Below are positions 33,491-45,606 of a DNA stretch of 64,000 nucleotides, in pieces. Under the pieces are notes generated by a model. That model was not told the DNA's origin. It ran no database searches and was given only the letters and a program-made list of their open reading frames with translations. The translations under genes and the position numbers were made by a program. Location: NCBI GenBank assembly GCA_028554755.1, contig JAPTOF010000007.1, positions 13,749,001-13,813,000 of the forward strand. The letters are read 5' to 3'. Position 1 is the first letter of the stretch. Each line of letters opens with the position of its first letter. Source of the stretch: Cordia subcordata (taxonomy: Eukaryota > Streptophyta > Magnoliopsida > Boraginales > Cordiaceae).

Positions 33491-33899
33491 AGCGATTGTC
33501 TGACTAACGTACCCCTCGGCCTAGTCACGAGTCGAGGCCTAATCTCATCCATCCCCTTCTCAGCCCTCCTTCTGCCCCTGCTCTAGCCCTTAGCCTAAAG
33601 CGTTTCAACAAGAAGGTACTAGACACTGGTTTTTTAAGGGTTGGAATGGCTGGGAGATAGTCTATTGCCTATCTACCACTGTAAGTCTTTTAGGCTTGTT
33701 TAGCTACATTAACCAAGAGAAAGTTTCCATGGTGCTTGCATGGCTAGCCCTAAAAATTTCTCATATAATGTCTCAAATTGTATCTATCCGTACCAGACAT
33801 ATCCATACAAAATATGGCACATAACTCCTTACATTTTGGAGCACTCCACTGGTCACTTAAACTTCATTGCTCGGGACAGTATCATGGCCATCAGTTATT

Positions 33900-35282
33900 C
33901 TTTTCCTTCCAACTATCTTATGGTTCCCATGGTTAGAATTGCAGGAATTGCGACTGATTCGATAGACGTAATTTTATTTTTTTTCTTTGGATTCTAGAAT
34001 TTTGGTTGATTTTTTAATTATTAAATTCATTTTCCTTGTAATTTAGGATTTTGATTAATTTTTTTAATTATTTTACTGGCACATGCATTGTAGGTCATTG
34101 GCAAGACGTGGATGATTTATCTCAACAAAGTTGTTAAAGTTTGCAAAGCTTCTATTGCTGCCAAGTTGGAGTCTATGGAGCTGTCTTCAATTTATGATAG
34201 GTACTTTTTATATAATAAATTTCAATATAAATTCACTGGCATAAATGATGAAAGTTTTTGGTTTTCAAGATTGCTCAAGTAGGGATTCTTGATGCTGAGA
34301 AAGAGGGTCTCATTGTACCAGAGACTGTTACAATAGATTTATGATTTTTTGTTACTTTTTGAATTTCTTAATTATAATTATAGTTAGTTCTTTTGGCTTT
34401 TATAAACAATGTTGATTGCTGCTACCAATGGGGATATGGCTATAAGCTTAGCTCTTGTTGCAAAGGCAAGATGTATTAGTATAGCATTTAGGTCATACTT
34501 GTACATATTAGAGTTTACATGTTCATAATTGAAGTTAAAACTTAAATGCTACATTAATGTACATTTATTACTTATTTTAGGTGAGATCCGAGGAGATGGT
34601 TTGAGCTCAACTGATGGAAAAGGAGGCTTGGATAAAAGATGAAGGTGTTCTAGATGCAAAGGAAAGAAGAAAAGTGCTTTTGGAAGTGGCCGGGCGAAAG
34701 AAGGAGTGACTAAGGCGAAATCGAGCGCAACGTGAGCCAAATTTGGATCTTGCAACCTAAAAAGTACATGGACAAATTTCGGATATGTTTTAGTGTAAAA
34801 GATGGCTTGGGAGATCCCCCACGACAATATGAAGCCATGAAAAAAAAAATGGTGCATGAATCGGAGCCAAAACGAGCAAGATATGGACATTTTACTGTCA
34901 AGACCGGCCGACCTCCAGCTGGTCGATCGGTCGGATCAAAATCCCCTGGCTGGACGCGCTGAAAGCTCTGTTTAAGCTATTTTTCAGCCCTTTTTTAAGA
35001 AGAACAACACCCAAATCAAACACCCATTTCCCTAAACCCAAAATCCACCAAAAATCACCTCACACACTCACTTCTAAACACAATTTAACACTTAGAATCA
35101 AGGATCCAAGAGGATCAAACACTAGGATTTGGGGCATAGCTCATGGATTGTAAAGCTTGGCTATGGATAAAAAGGTATTTCTCTTTTATCCTAAGTTAAT
35201 TTATGTTTGATTAGAGCTATGTTAGGTGATTTACTCTTGTATTATGGATGATTATTACATTATTGTTATGGGTATTTGATGG

Positions 35283-35319
<37 letters not shown>

Positions 35320-36560
35320 CTTGTGCTTGGGGCTTCAAAGGCTATTTTACATACATGTCTATGTGTTTGTTGAAATGCCTCAATGATATAGCATATGTAT
35401 ATTGAAGTCTATTATGCTATTAACCATTTCTAAATCATTAAGCTAGCATGTCTATGTGTTTGTGTGGTGATTACATGAAGTGGGTGTGACTGTATACGTG
35501 TCTATGTGCGTGTTAGCATACTTAATAGCATAAATAGCTTCTATTGCATACATGTCGGGTGCCATTACTTAAATTGGTGTAATCTAAGTATGTCTATGTG
35601 CTTAGTAGTAGAACACCCCAGAATATTCTCAAATGCCATGCCCTAGATGTGTTTGCTTTGCGCTCAAACATTAATACCCGCTATTGTGATAATGATCGGT
35701 GGTGCATAACTAATGGCTACCCTAGGTCGAGTCTCCCTTAGCTTTAAATCCAGCTAATAGGTTTCAGGGTAGGTTAGTCGACCTTAGACAGACTAAGTCT
35801 TGGCTTTAAATCTAGCCAACGGTTTAGACACTAGGGTTAGATCGATCTAAGTCACCTAGAATCCTAACTAGCTAGCCCTATGGCCCTAAGTCATAAAGAC
35901 CATACGCCGTGGCTCTAGTTATCGACACCTAGGGATGGATTTGCACTGATTCTTAGGGTGTAATTAGGAGGTTAATTAAGAGACTAGACGAGAGCAACTA
36001 AGTTTAATCCATCAAGCAACCCTAACAAGAAGTAGTAATCACCCATTTGTAAGCCGTAATCACCCTATTCCCCATTTTCACGTGTTAGAATCCCTTTAGA
36101 TCACTTGATTCCCCCATCACACACACACACCGCCTTTTTTTTTCCTTGTCCTTAGTCTAGCTTTACTTTTCTGAGTTCCCTTTAAACTAAAAATCCCCAA
36201 AAAGAGTGTAGTTTAGGTCCTAACATGTAGCTTTTAGGACACGCATAGCTTTGGACACCATACACGTTAGGCCTCTTCGCGGATTCGACCCTGCACTCAC
36301 ACACACCATACTACACATGACCTGTGCGCTTGCAGGCTATTTAGGCTTGTGCTCACGAATAGCGTATCAGAAATTAATATTTTTTAATTGAAATATTTTT
36401 CTTAAATGTTTCCCTTGAACGTTTCAGTTCAACGAGGTCATCATTCCTCTGGTGCAGGGAGTTCATAGTCTAATAATTGATGAATGTGTTTAGGTTCCTA
36501 TTGAGGATGCTCTTCACACAATAGCTCAGCTTGCCTTGCTTGAAGGATTATTAGTATGAC
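33900..36560 (+). pseudogene. Cysteine synthase (O-acetylserine thiol-lyase family) pseudogene, interrupted
   Basis: Exon-like blocks in family order. About 33900-33970: VRIAGIATDSIDV, the lead-in. 34094-34200: VIGKTWMIYLNKVVKVCK then ASIAAKLESMELSSIYDR, matching IGKTPMVYLN...IAAKLE.MEPCSSVKDR. 34270-34338: ILDAEKEGLIVP. 34411-34490: AATNGDMAISLALVAKA, the SGNTGIGLA block. 36427-36558: IIPLVQGVHSLIIDECV, a stop, then VPIEDALHTIAQLALLEGLL. The family makes cysteine or beta-cyanoalanine with PLP; here the PLP-binding Lys of SSVKDR is Tyr. The catalytic middle is missing, stops are present, and about 1.9 kb of foreign sequence separates blocks four and five. Clearly non-functional. Confidence 0.8.
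34570..36370. other. Unclassified insertion within the cysteine synthase pseudogene
   Basis: About 1.8 kb that is more GC-rich than its surroundings, with a (TA)n tract at 35289-35316, a purine-rich start and an end near gctcacgaatagcgtatca. It has the texture of non-coding LTR-element sequence, but I find no terminal repeats, target duplication or protein signature. Confidence 0.4.
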
Positions 36561-36569
36561 AATTTTTTG

Positions 36570-36900
36570 TATTCTAAGTGAGGATGAAGTACAAATACAT
36601 CTTTTAAAATTTTATCAACATTAATTTTTTTTAGTAATCATGTACTGAAGGATATAATCTTATATAGGAATTACAAAGTAAAAAAGAAGGATATGAGTAA
36701 TCTACATGTATTACGTTCAAAGGTATTGTTAAAAATAATATAATATATATTTCAAAATGTTCTATAAAAATATATATATTAGAAAGTTGTGTATTCTTTT
36801 TTAAAAGTAGATTTATTTTTAATCTCCAACATATAGATTAACAATTATATTAGTAAAGAAAAATTTAATACCAATATCTAATTTTGAATATAAGGCCATA
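36570..36900 (+). repeat. AT-rich dispersed repeat, second family (copy 2)
   Basis: See 30650-30980; reverse complement at 52190-52440. It directly adjoins the triplicated repeat at 36890-37745, as the reverse copies also adjoin each other at 51.8-52.4 kb. Confidence 0.6.
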
Positions 36901-37733
36901 TTTTGTTCAATAACAAAAATAAATAGGAGAATCTGAATAAAAATTATCTGATAATTGATAAATTATTTGTAATTCAAATATTTATGAAAATGTCATATAA
37001 AATTTAGGAATTAAATTAATATATACTTTATTAGCTAAGTGGAAAAAAAGATATAATATTCAACTAAAGGTATGATATATGACACTCGTACAATACACGG
37101 AACAAATTAGTATTTTTAATGTCTTTTATTTGTTATTGACAGTTAATTTTCATATTTTTGGTAAAAAAATTCTTAGAAAAATTAATGTAAATACATGCAA
37201 GGGGAACATATATATACAATACATATATATATAATTATATTTATATATATAATTACAAATATCCATAAAAATGTCATATAAGATTTAGGAATTGAAGTAA
37301 TATATACTTTATTAGCTAAGTGGAAAAAAAGATATAATATCTAACTAAAAGAATGATATATGACACCTATACAATACACGGAACAAATTAATATTTTTAA
37401 TGTCTTTTATTTGTTATTGATAGTTAATTTTCATATTTTTTGTAAAAAAAAAAATTCTTAGAAAAATTAATGGAAATACATGCAATATAATTACAAATAT
37501 CCATGAAAATGTCATTTAAAATTAATATATACTTTATTAGCTAAGTGGAAAAAAAGATATAATATGTAACTAAAAGTATGATATATGACACCTGTACAAT
37601 ACCCGGAACAAATTAGTATTTTTAATGTCATTATTCGTTATTGATAGTTAATTTTCATATTTTTTGTTAAAAAAAAAATTCTTAGAAAAATGAATGGAAA
37701 TACATGCAAGGGGAACATATATATACAATACAT

Positions 37734-37745
<12 letters not shown>
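36890..37745 (+). repeat. Triplicated AT-rich unit of about 240 bp
   Basis: Three successive copies (about 36960-37200, 37250-37490, 37495-37710) each contain tttattagctaagtgg, gatatatgacac, caatacacggaacaaatta and gttattgatagttaatttt. The unit is the reverse complement of parts of 23870-24110 and 51770-52000. Confidence 0.8.

Positions 37746-37758
<13 letters not shown>
37736..37758. repeat. (CA)n microsatellite
   Basis: cacacaca run followed by a TA run. Confidence 0.9.
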
Positions 37759-37769
<11 letters not shown>

Positions 37770-37873
37770 TTATATATAAAGATAAAATCAAGCTATATCA
37801 TGAATTAATAAAAATAAATTTTGAGGAAAAAATGCATGAGAAGAGGACAAATGGCATTTTTAAATATAGTATG

Positions 37874-39267
37874 TGAAGGAATTAGGCGAAGCTTTTTCAC
37901 AAATTCTTCCACGATCAGGCTCTTGAAAATTAAAATTTTTTAAGAAGAACACGAGAAATACCTGAAGTAATGACGTGTGTTCTTGACGAGTAGCTTTGCG
38001 GAAGCTTGATCTTCCTCCTCTTCGTAAACTACCAAGAAATAATGATGGAGGCTAGGGTTTTTAAGAGAGGAGGAATATTTTCTCTGCAGGAAAAACTGAT
38101 AACCTTAATAAAAATACGTACAATACCTCTCCTTTTATAGAGCAAAAGGAGTCGGGCCTTCACAAGTCCTAAGCTCATTTCCTCCAACCCAATTGGGCCC
38201 AAACCTTTTAACCCAAATAGGAATTAAATTTCTATTTAATTCTTAACTCATTTAGCTCAAGATTTAATTCATGCCATATTTTCTGTGCTAGGAAAAAATA
38301 GATGAAATTAAATTCGTGACCTTTTAATAATTAATAGATTAATCCATCAATAAAATTCTCGACCTTTTGCGTGACTCCGTAGGTTCAAACTTAAGCTGGT
38401 AATATAGAGATAATCTTTGTACTAATCGAAGATACCGTCTAGAAATGGTTCCTGACGTCCGGATAAGCCGAAAAATTGCAAGACAATTATCAATGAACCT
38501 AGGCACTATGGCATATCCCCTATGACCCTCGATATTCCGAAACAACCCTAGGACCATGGTCAACTGTCAAACCCCTAATTAGTTATTCCGTATTAAGTCC
38601 TAATCTAGTCATGACTTATTACGACATGTCTCCGTGACACATCACACAGAAAGCTTTGGCCAAAGACTTAATGAGTTAGGACTAGATGGAGCATCATTCT
38701 CCCAATACTTGGAGTGGGTCAATCCCATCTTGTCTTGCACATTGGCTTCACGACACTTGCTCGCACCGAATAACCCTTCGTCACCAAATTGGAAATTCGG
38801 GTAGTCCGGCACCAAAGTACGAGGAGTAATTCGCAAGCCTTTATGGCAATCTCAGGTTGAAGGGAATACTACAACCATGTGTACCACAAGCAATCCTTTG
38901 ACAGTAGGGTAAGTAACATAGAATACTTGTAAACGAGTCGTGTTCAGTAAGCGTGTCTCCACACCCATGTCTCAACACCCATTGGTCATGAGGATGACCA
39001 ACCCATGTGACAAACAATAACCTCTACTCAAAGGAATTGACGTCCTAGTACCAATTCTATCATTTGGTTACGAACAAAATTTTAAGAACAATCAGACCAT
39101 GCCTCATTCACATGATCCCACACAGTTGTTCTAAGGAACTACATCGTGATCAAAATAAGAGATGATGGTGCGGTATGATATAATGGCTAAATATTATTAA
39201 GATAACTCATATGTAAACAATTGTAGAAATACATTAGATGACTAACTTTAGGACACTATTCCTAACA
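37874..39267 (-). repeat. 3' LTR of copia-2
   Basis: 1394 bp. It aligns throughout with 45607-47111 but lacks about 115 bp present there near 46070-46170. Confidence 0.92.
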
Positions 39268-39289
39268 ATCTCCTACTTGGACTAAAGCC

Positions 39290-40690
39290 AGTCGGATCTA
39301 TATCCTATACCCATCTTCTCTCGATGTGAATCGAACTCCTTGACCCTGAGGGCCTTAGTAAATGAGTTAGCCAAATTCTTTTTACTATCGATCTTCTGCA
39401 AAATGATGTCACCTTTAGTTATAATCTCTCAGATCAGGTGGTAACGTCTTAGCACATGTTTGGCTTTTTGGTGGGATCGAGGTTCCTTTGCTTGAGCAGC
39501 GGCATTAGTACTATCGCTGAAGATTTTGACTGGACCAAATTGCTTGAATTTCTTGAGCCAAATTGCTTTCTTTGCTGTATTAGACGCTGCTATGTATTCT
39601 GCCTCACAGACAGTATTAGCCACGGTATATTACTTGGAACTCTTCCAACAAATAGCTCCACCATTTAAGGTAAACACGAACCAGGACATGCTTTTATTGT
39701 CATCCCTATCTGATTGGAAACTAGAATCAGTATTTCTTAAATACTTAAGGATGGTCTTTGCCACTTGCCAATGTCTCTCACTGAGATCAAATTGGTAACT
39801 ACTAACCACTCCTAAGGAGTAAGCTAGATCAGGCCTCGTATATGTCATAGCGTACATGATAGATCCTATTGCTGAAGCATAAGGGACTCTACTCATACGC
39901 TCTCTTTCCTGAGAAGTTGAGGGATAATCCCTCTTGGAGAGATAAATTCCATGGCCTATTGGAAGATAGCCCCTATTGGAATTTTCCATGTGGAACCTTT
40001 TCAGCACAGTGTCAATGTACATGGATTGGGACAATCCCAACAACCTTTTAGATCTATCTCTATAGATCTTGATCCCAAGAATATAGGAAGCTTCTCCTAG
40101 ATCCTTCATGGAGAATTGGGACGAAAGCCAAGACTTCACATTCTGTAATACGGGGATATCATTTCCTATAAGGAGAATGTCATCCACATACAATACTAAG
40201 AATGTGACCACATGTTCGTTAGCCTATTTATAAATCCAAGGCTCTTCTTTGTTCTTAACGGAACCATATGTTTTGAAAACTTTGTCAAAATGGATGTTCC
40301 AACTCCGAGAAGCTTGCTTGAGTCCATAAATGGACTTCTGAAGCTTACACACTTTAGACTCATCTGTAGATGTAAACCCTTCAGGTTGTGTCATATACAC
40401 TTCCTCTTCTAGCTCACCATTAAGGAAAGCTGTTTTGACATCCATTTGCCAGATCTCATAGTCTAAGTATGCAGCTATAGCAAGCATGATGCGAACTGAC
40501 TTGAGCATCGTTATAGGGGAAAAAGTTCGTCATAGTCAATACCATGACGTTGTCGATATCCCTTAGCAACCAAACAGGCTTTGTAGGTCTCCACCATTCC
40601 TTCTGCTCCTCGCTTTCGTTTGAAAACCCATTTACACCTAATAGGTTTAACCACTTCAGGTAGATCAACTAATGTCTACACATTATTGAT
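39290..40690 (-). pseudogene. copia-2 reverse transcriptase and RNase H remnant
   Basis: CKWVFKRK, QMDVKTAFLNGELEEEVYMT, SIYGLKQASRSWN, an intact catalytic LYVDDILLIGND (about 40170) and RH pieces VCEAEYIAASNTAKKAIWLK and FSDSTNAAAQAKEPRSHQKA. Stops occur near 40220, 39630 and 39428. It is the best preserved pol region in the window. Confidence 0.9.
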
Positions 40691-40903
40691 TTTCATGGAT
40701 TCCATGGCCTTAAGCCATTCTTCAGAGTCGTGCCTTTGCATGGCATCCATATAGGTGATCTGATCCTTATCATTCTCATCTAGTTCGATAGGATCACTGT
40801 CTCGAACCAGGAATCCATACCTAGCTGATTAACGAGGTACTCTACTAGATCTCCTAAGTGATGCCTCTATAGTAGCTTCAGGATCTAGTTCCCTAACCTC
40901 ATC

Positions 40904-41820
40904 CTATCCTCTATGTTCAACTGAAGGTGTCTGTACTTCACCAAGCTTAATAATAGAGGTAGTTCTCTCTTGTTCGAGAAACTTTTTCTCTAGAAAGATT
41001 GCTCTAGTAGCAACAAACACCTTTTGTCCTTCATCATCATAGAAGTAGTATCCTCTAGACTCTCTAAGGTATCTTACAAATCTATATTTGTCAGATTTTG
41101 GTTCTAGTTTGATTATCTGAAGACACTTAACATATGCAAAACACACCCAAACCTTAAGGTAAGAGAGTACTGGTCTATGACCATGCCACATCTCATATGG
41201 TGTCTTTTCTACTGACTTGCTAGGTACTTTATTCAGCACAAGTGCAACTGTCTCAAGAGCATATCCCCAAAAGGATATGGGCAGATCCGTGCGTCCCATC
41301 ATGGATCGAACCATGTCTAACACTATTCGATTTCTCCTTTCAGAGACACCATTATGTTGTGGTGTACCGGAGGAGTCCATTGTGAGAGAATCCCATTCTC
41401 TCCTAGGTAACTCAAAAACTCATTAGAAAGATATTCTTCTCCATGATCAGATTGTAGGATGTTAATACACTTTCCAGTTTGTTTTTTTACCTCACTCCTA
41501 TATCTCTTGAACATTTCAAAAGACTCTGATTTATGTCTCATCAAATAAACATACCCATACCTAGATAGGTCATTATTGAATGTAATGAAGTAGGAATACC
41601 CACCTCTAGCACTAGTGCTCATGGGCCATAAACATCAGTATGTATAATGCCTAAGACTTTTGTAGCTCGATCACCTTTTCCAGTAAAAAGGGATTTGGTC
41701 ATTTTTCTAAGTAGACAAGACTCATAAGTCGGTAGTGATTCAGGATCACCAATGCCAAGAAACCCTTCCTTGACCAACTTGTTAATCCTATCCTTATTAA
41801 TATAACCAAGCCTACAGTGC

Positions 41821-41890
<70 letters not shown>

Positions 41891-42300
41891 AAGTAGTTCC
41901 TATTTTGGGACGTTTGTTGCTAATATTCAAGATGTGTACAGGCTGTGTCAAAATATAAATCCCATGTTCCAATCGTCCGTTAGAAGCACAAATTATTCAA
42001 AATAATGCCAATACCATTATTGGAAATTCTAAAGGAATATCCATCTTGGGCTAACAACCTAATTGAAATAATGTTCAAAACAAAATCCAGACAAAAGAAA
42101 ACTTTAGAAAGACTTAAGTTCATAGAATTGATAGCTAGAGATAAACACCTTAACGCTAGTACTGGAACAGGATTCCCATTGTCAACGCTCAGGTATCACT
42201 CTCCATCTTTGAACTTCCTAATGACCTGTTGCCCTACAACGAATTGTAAATATGATAAGGACTGCCTGTATCTAATAAATATGTAGTAGAGTCTATGACA
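40904..42300 (-). pseudogene. copia-2 protease and integrase remnant
   Basis: A protease-like LDTGSPYHI lies near 42250. GAG-pre-integrase LWHCRLGYINKDRINKLVKE follows (conserved His of LGH is Tyr), then IIHTDVYGP, LQSDHGEEYLSNEFL and, in another frame, HNGVSERRNRIVLDMVRSMM. The frame changes between the second Asp and the Glu of the catalytic triad (about 41330-41380). A (TA)n tract interrupts the segment before LWHC. Confidence 0.88.
41825..41887. repeat. (TA)n microsatellite inside the copia-2 pol remnant
   Basis: About 60 bp of TA replacing coding sequence just upstream of the LWHCRLG motif. Confidence 0.95.
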
Positions 42301-42379
42301 CTGAAGTTGCAAGGAGTAATCATATACGTACCTTGCTGAGCAACCTGTTGCTTTCTTCTAGGCCTGTTTGGATCTGAGA

Positions 42380-43167
42380 ACGCCAGATACTAAGGACAAT
42401 TCCTCTTCCAGTGTCCAAGTTGCTTGTAGAAGAAACACTCTGCTTGGCTCTTGTCAACCTTTTACTTGTGGACTTGGTTTTGCTGCTGTGCGGACTTCTT
42501 AATCCCACCTCGAGCTTTGGCCACATTTTTTTCTTCTTTTTACCTTTCTTAAAACCTTTGCATCTCGAGGATAAGGCACCTCCCATTACATTAACAGGCT
42601 TTCTTAGGAGCAGGTTATCTTTTTCTCAATGGTTTGTAACAATTCTAGTAACCTGTGGTAGTTAACAATAGGCTTGTTCATCTCGTACTGATTCAAGAAG
42701 GGGAGAAAAGATGGAGGTAACGAGTTAAGAATGGCATCCTTACCAAGCTGTTCCTGAAGTGGAAAGCCTAGCTTAGCCAGCTTCTCGATGTTTTCTGTCA
42801 TGTACAATACATGATCAGTAACTGATGTGCCTTCCTTCATCTTTCAACATCATCCGATGTGCCAAACGACTCATTCAACGCTTGATTGATAGCCTTAGGC
42901 TGTGAATCCTCAAACTTGCGACACATGGTTCATCACAGCCCTCATAATGCAGCGAACCGTGGCTCTATCATCAAGCTATTTTTTATAGCGTCGACGATCC
43001 ACTGCAAGTGCATTAGTAGCAGGCTTCGCAGGTGCTAGATCAGTAAGAACATACAAGATATGTTCATGTTCAAGCACAATACGCAACCTTCGATACCAAC
43101 TATCAAAGTTGGGCCCAGTGAGTTTCTCACTATCAAATAGTGACCTTAAAGACAACTTGTTAGCCAT
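42380..43167 (-). pseudogene. copia-2 gag remnant
   Basis: Begins MANKLSLRSLFDSEKLTGPN FDSWYRRLRIVLEHEH, the typical plant copia gag N-terminus, at 43167. It then has SVTDHVLYMTENIEKLAKLG and a zinc knuckle ECFFYKQLGHWKRNCP (about 42395-42440) with the second Cys changed to Tyr. Several stops. Confidence 0.88.
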
Positions 43168-45587
43168 TAAATCTACAAATAATTGACATAAAAAGAATGA
43201 ATAATCTATTGTAAATATGACTTATTAATTTTTCCAAAAGATATGGGCTAATATCTAATAGATCCTCCTACTATTTTGTTCAGACTATTAGCCCCTACCT
43301 ATAGCCTGAAAGGATTTTCAAAACATAGACCCCTTTAGTGGGCACCGAGATCCAAAACAATGTACATAGGCCCGACTGAGGTCTGCCAACCTATGGATAC
43401 CATTTGGTAGGTTCATAACCAATTACTTTCCCAAGTAACTCCCAATATTTTGTTCTACCCCAAGCATTTCTTCAGTAGGACTAAGGTCTTCCACTGAAAA
43501 GCATGGTTAGGTCAAACCATTAACATGAACTCCCAAAGTTTTCCTTCGACCCTAATGAGTAGACCCGACTGAGGTCGACCCACCTACTCATCAGTCTGAA
43601 GGGATTCCAAGGGTCTCATTTAGTAAATAATAATCCCAATATTCCAATAAAAGCCAAGCCTAAGGGCTCCTAATGTTTATTAGAGTATTAGACCCATTAT
43701 CATTTACTTTAATGGGAGGCAATGATTTGGACATCCTCATGTCTAAGTCACTTTAAGGACCTAATAATTTTAGGGGATTTATTTGATTAAAAGAGCTTGC
43801 TAGTTTAATAGTCAAACCTTTAATTATCCAGTTAATTAATCAATTGGCATATAAAACAACATATATATCAACATATATAAGCACATGCAGGTGGTTATAG
43901 GCTTTCCTAGTGTGGCCCTCTAGAGCCATCATAGGTCACTTTATCATACAAAACTAAATTATTACATTTTAATTTTGGGAAACCTGGACAAGCCCAAGCC
44001 TTTAGCTTCTTGGTCTTCAGTTCCTCATCTCGATTGTGCTAAAACCTACTAATTACATCATATTAAGAAAAACTCCTAAAGGAGGGGATACATCACTTGG
44101 GGAAGGGATTTTACAACCAGATTCAAGAGAAGGTTGGGCTCGCAAGCCTAATTTAAAAACCCATAAATTAATTATAATAATTAATAAATAAAATGCAATA
44201 ATAAACATGATATGCAAGCCCATAACCACCTCATGATATGTCATACATCAAAATAAAAGAGCATAAACATTTTCATGATTTTATCTCATGATAATTAAAT
44301 CAATTTAATCAAATTATATTGACCTTATCAAATAATTAAAACTCCTTTTAAATTATTTGGGGTCAAAATCCTAATTTTGACAAATTGGAGACTTGCCCAA
44401 TTAAATAAACTCATTTTGAGACTATTAGGATGAAAAACAAAATTTTCAAAAAATTTTGGGCCTACCCAATTAATTAAAAAATAATTTTAAAAACTAATTG
44501 GGTGTCAAAAACATATTTTTGACAAATAATGGATTTTAAAATAAATATCAAATATTTATTGAAAAAAGAAAAAATCTATTTTACCAATTAAAATAGTTTG
44601 TAAGAAAATAAATAATCCATTAGCAGTTTATTATTTAGTTAATACTACTATAATGGATTTAATGAGTCATACTAATTAAAATATAGCCATAAATACACAT
44701 ATGTATATATAACATAAAACAAATAGCACAAGAAAGCATGTAGTTTAGGTGGTAAGACACAGAGATGTTGTTCGATGTGTCTTGTGTTTGAAACTAGGTA
44801 GAGATAAGTTTTAATTTCGTTTTATTTGATGCTTGCTAACAAACATATAATGAAAAGAAAACAGCTTCTTTGCTAGGGGTTACTAGTAGCTGGGTTGGTA
44901 AGAGCAAGCAAAACTCAAGTCAAACACGCAATTTCGAACCTTGGCAGTAGCATAAAATGTGCCTTTTTTTTTTATAAATTGTGATACTAGATTTGAATAT
45001 AAAAAATGTCTGCAAGTTATAGCATAAATGTAGCATAGCCTAGTAGCGGGAATGCTACGCGTGGCTCTCAGAGGTTGTGGGTTTTTGAACTCACTAATAG
45101 CAAGTATTTTTTTTTAATTGAACACAGATACAACATAAAAGAGAAACAGTTTTCTCTTTCCAACAAAAGAAGTTTTAGTAGCCTAATGGTAAAGCTCTAT
45201 CTTTTGTTGGTCTGTGTTCAAGGGTTCAACACTCTCCAACAATGCAGAAATTTTTTTTAAATATATATAACACAGATCTACAACTAGATCTAGGAACATG
45301 CAATTTAAAACAAAAAAGGTAGATAGCTTGGTGGCACAAATAGCATGTATAGATTGTGGAGTTCATGGGATCTAAACTTGCTACCAGCGTAATATGTTTT
45401 TCAATCGACAAATTAGATTTGAATAACTATCACCATTAATGCTCGAAAATTCACCATAAAAGCTATTGACAAATTGAATGCAACGAAAAATTTTGTAATA
45501 AAATTTCTCATAACAAAATATTCAATGTGTATATCATATATATAATTTATAATTATGCGATATAACCATGAAAAACACGCAAAAATT
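43168..45587 (-). other. Long non-coding leader of copia-2
   Basis: 2.4 kb between the primer-binding site and the gag ATG, without a reading frame of note. The half nearest the primer-binding site holds the tRNA-like array at 44740-45390. Confidence 0.75.
44740..45390 (+). repeat. Five tRNA-like modules spaced about 145 bp in the copia-2 leader
   Basis: Modules at about 44740-44801, 44884-44951, 45031-45104, 45176-45240 and 45320-45388. Each has a box-A-like block (tagcctaatggtaaagc, gctgggttggtaagagc, tttaggtggtaagac, agcttggtggcac) and, about 35-45 bp on, a box-B-like block (gggttcaac, tttcgaacc, gtttgaaact, gatctaaac). T-rich runs follow within about 20 bp. Box-A starts are spaced 145, 149, 143 and 145 bp. 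None folds obviously into a complete tRNA. The apparent sense is opposite to the retrotransposon. Confidence 0.55.
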
Positions 45588-45606
45588 GCCTCGGCTTTGT
45601 ACCAAT

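Noticed and set aside
34710..34962. Overlapping frames on both strands in the 34.6-35.0 kb insertion
   Set aside because: Mutual shadows in GC-richer non-coding sequence; none resembles gag, pol or a host gene.
38339..38563. 74-codon frame MTMVLGLFRNIEGHR... repeated at 46169-46393
   Set aside because: It lies in both LTRs of copia-2, so its duplication follows from the LTRs. No family signature.
44740..45390. Functional tRNA genes
   Set aside because: Box-like blocks are present but no complete cloverleaf, anticodon stem or acceptor pairing could be drawn for any module.
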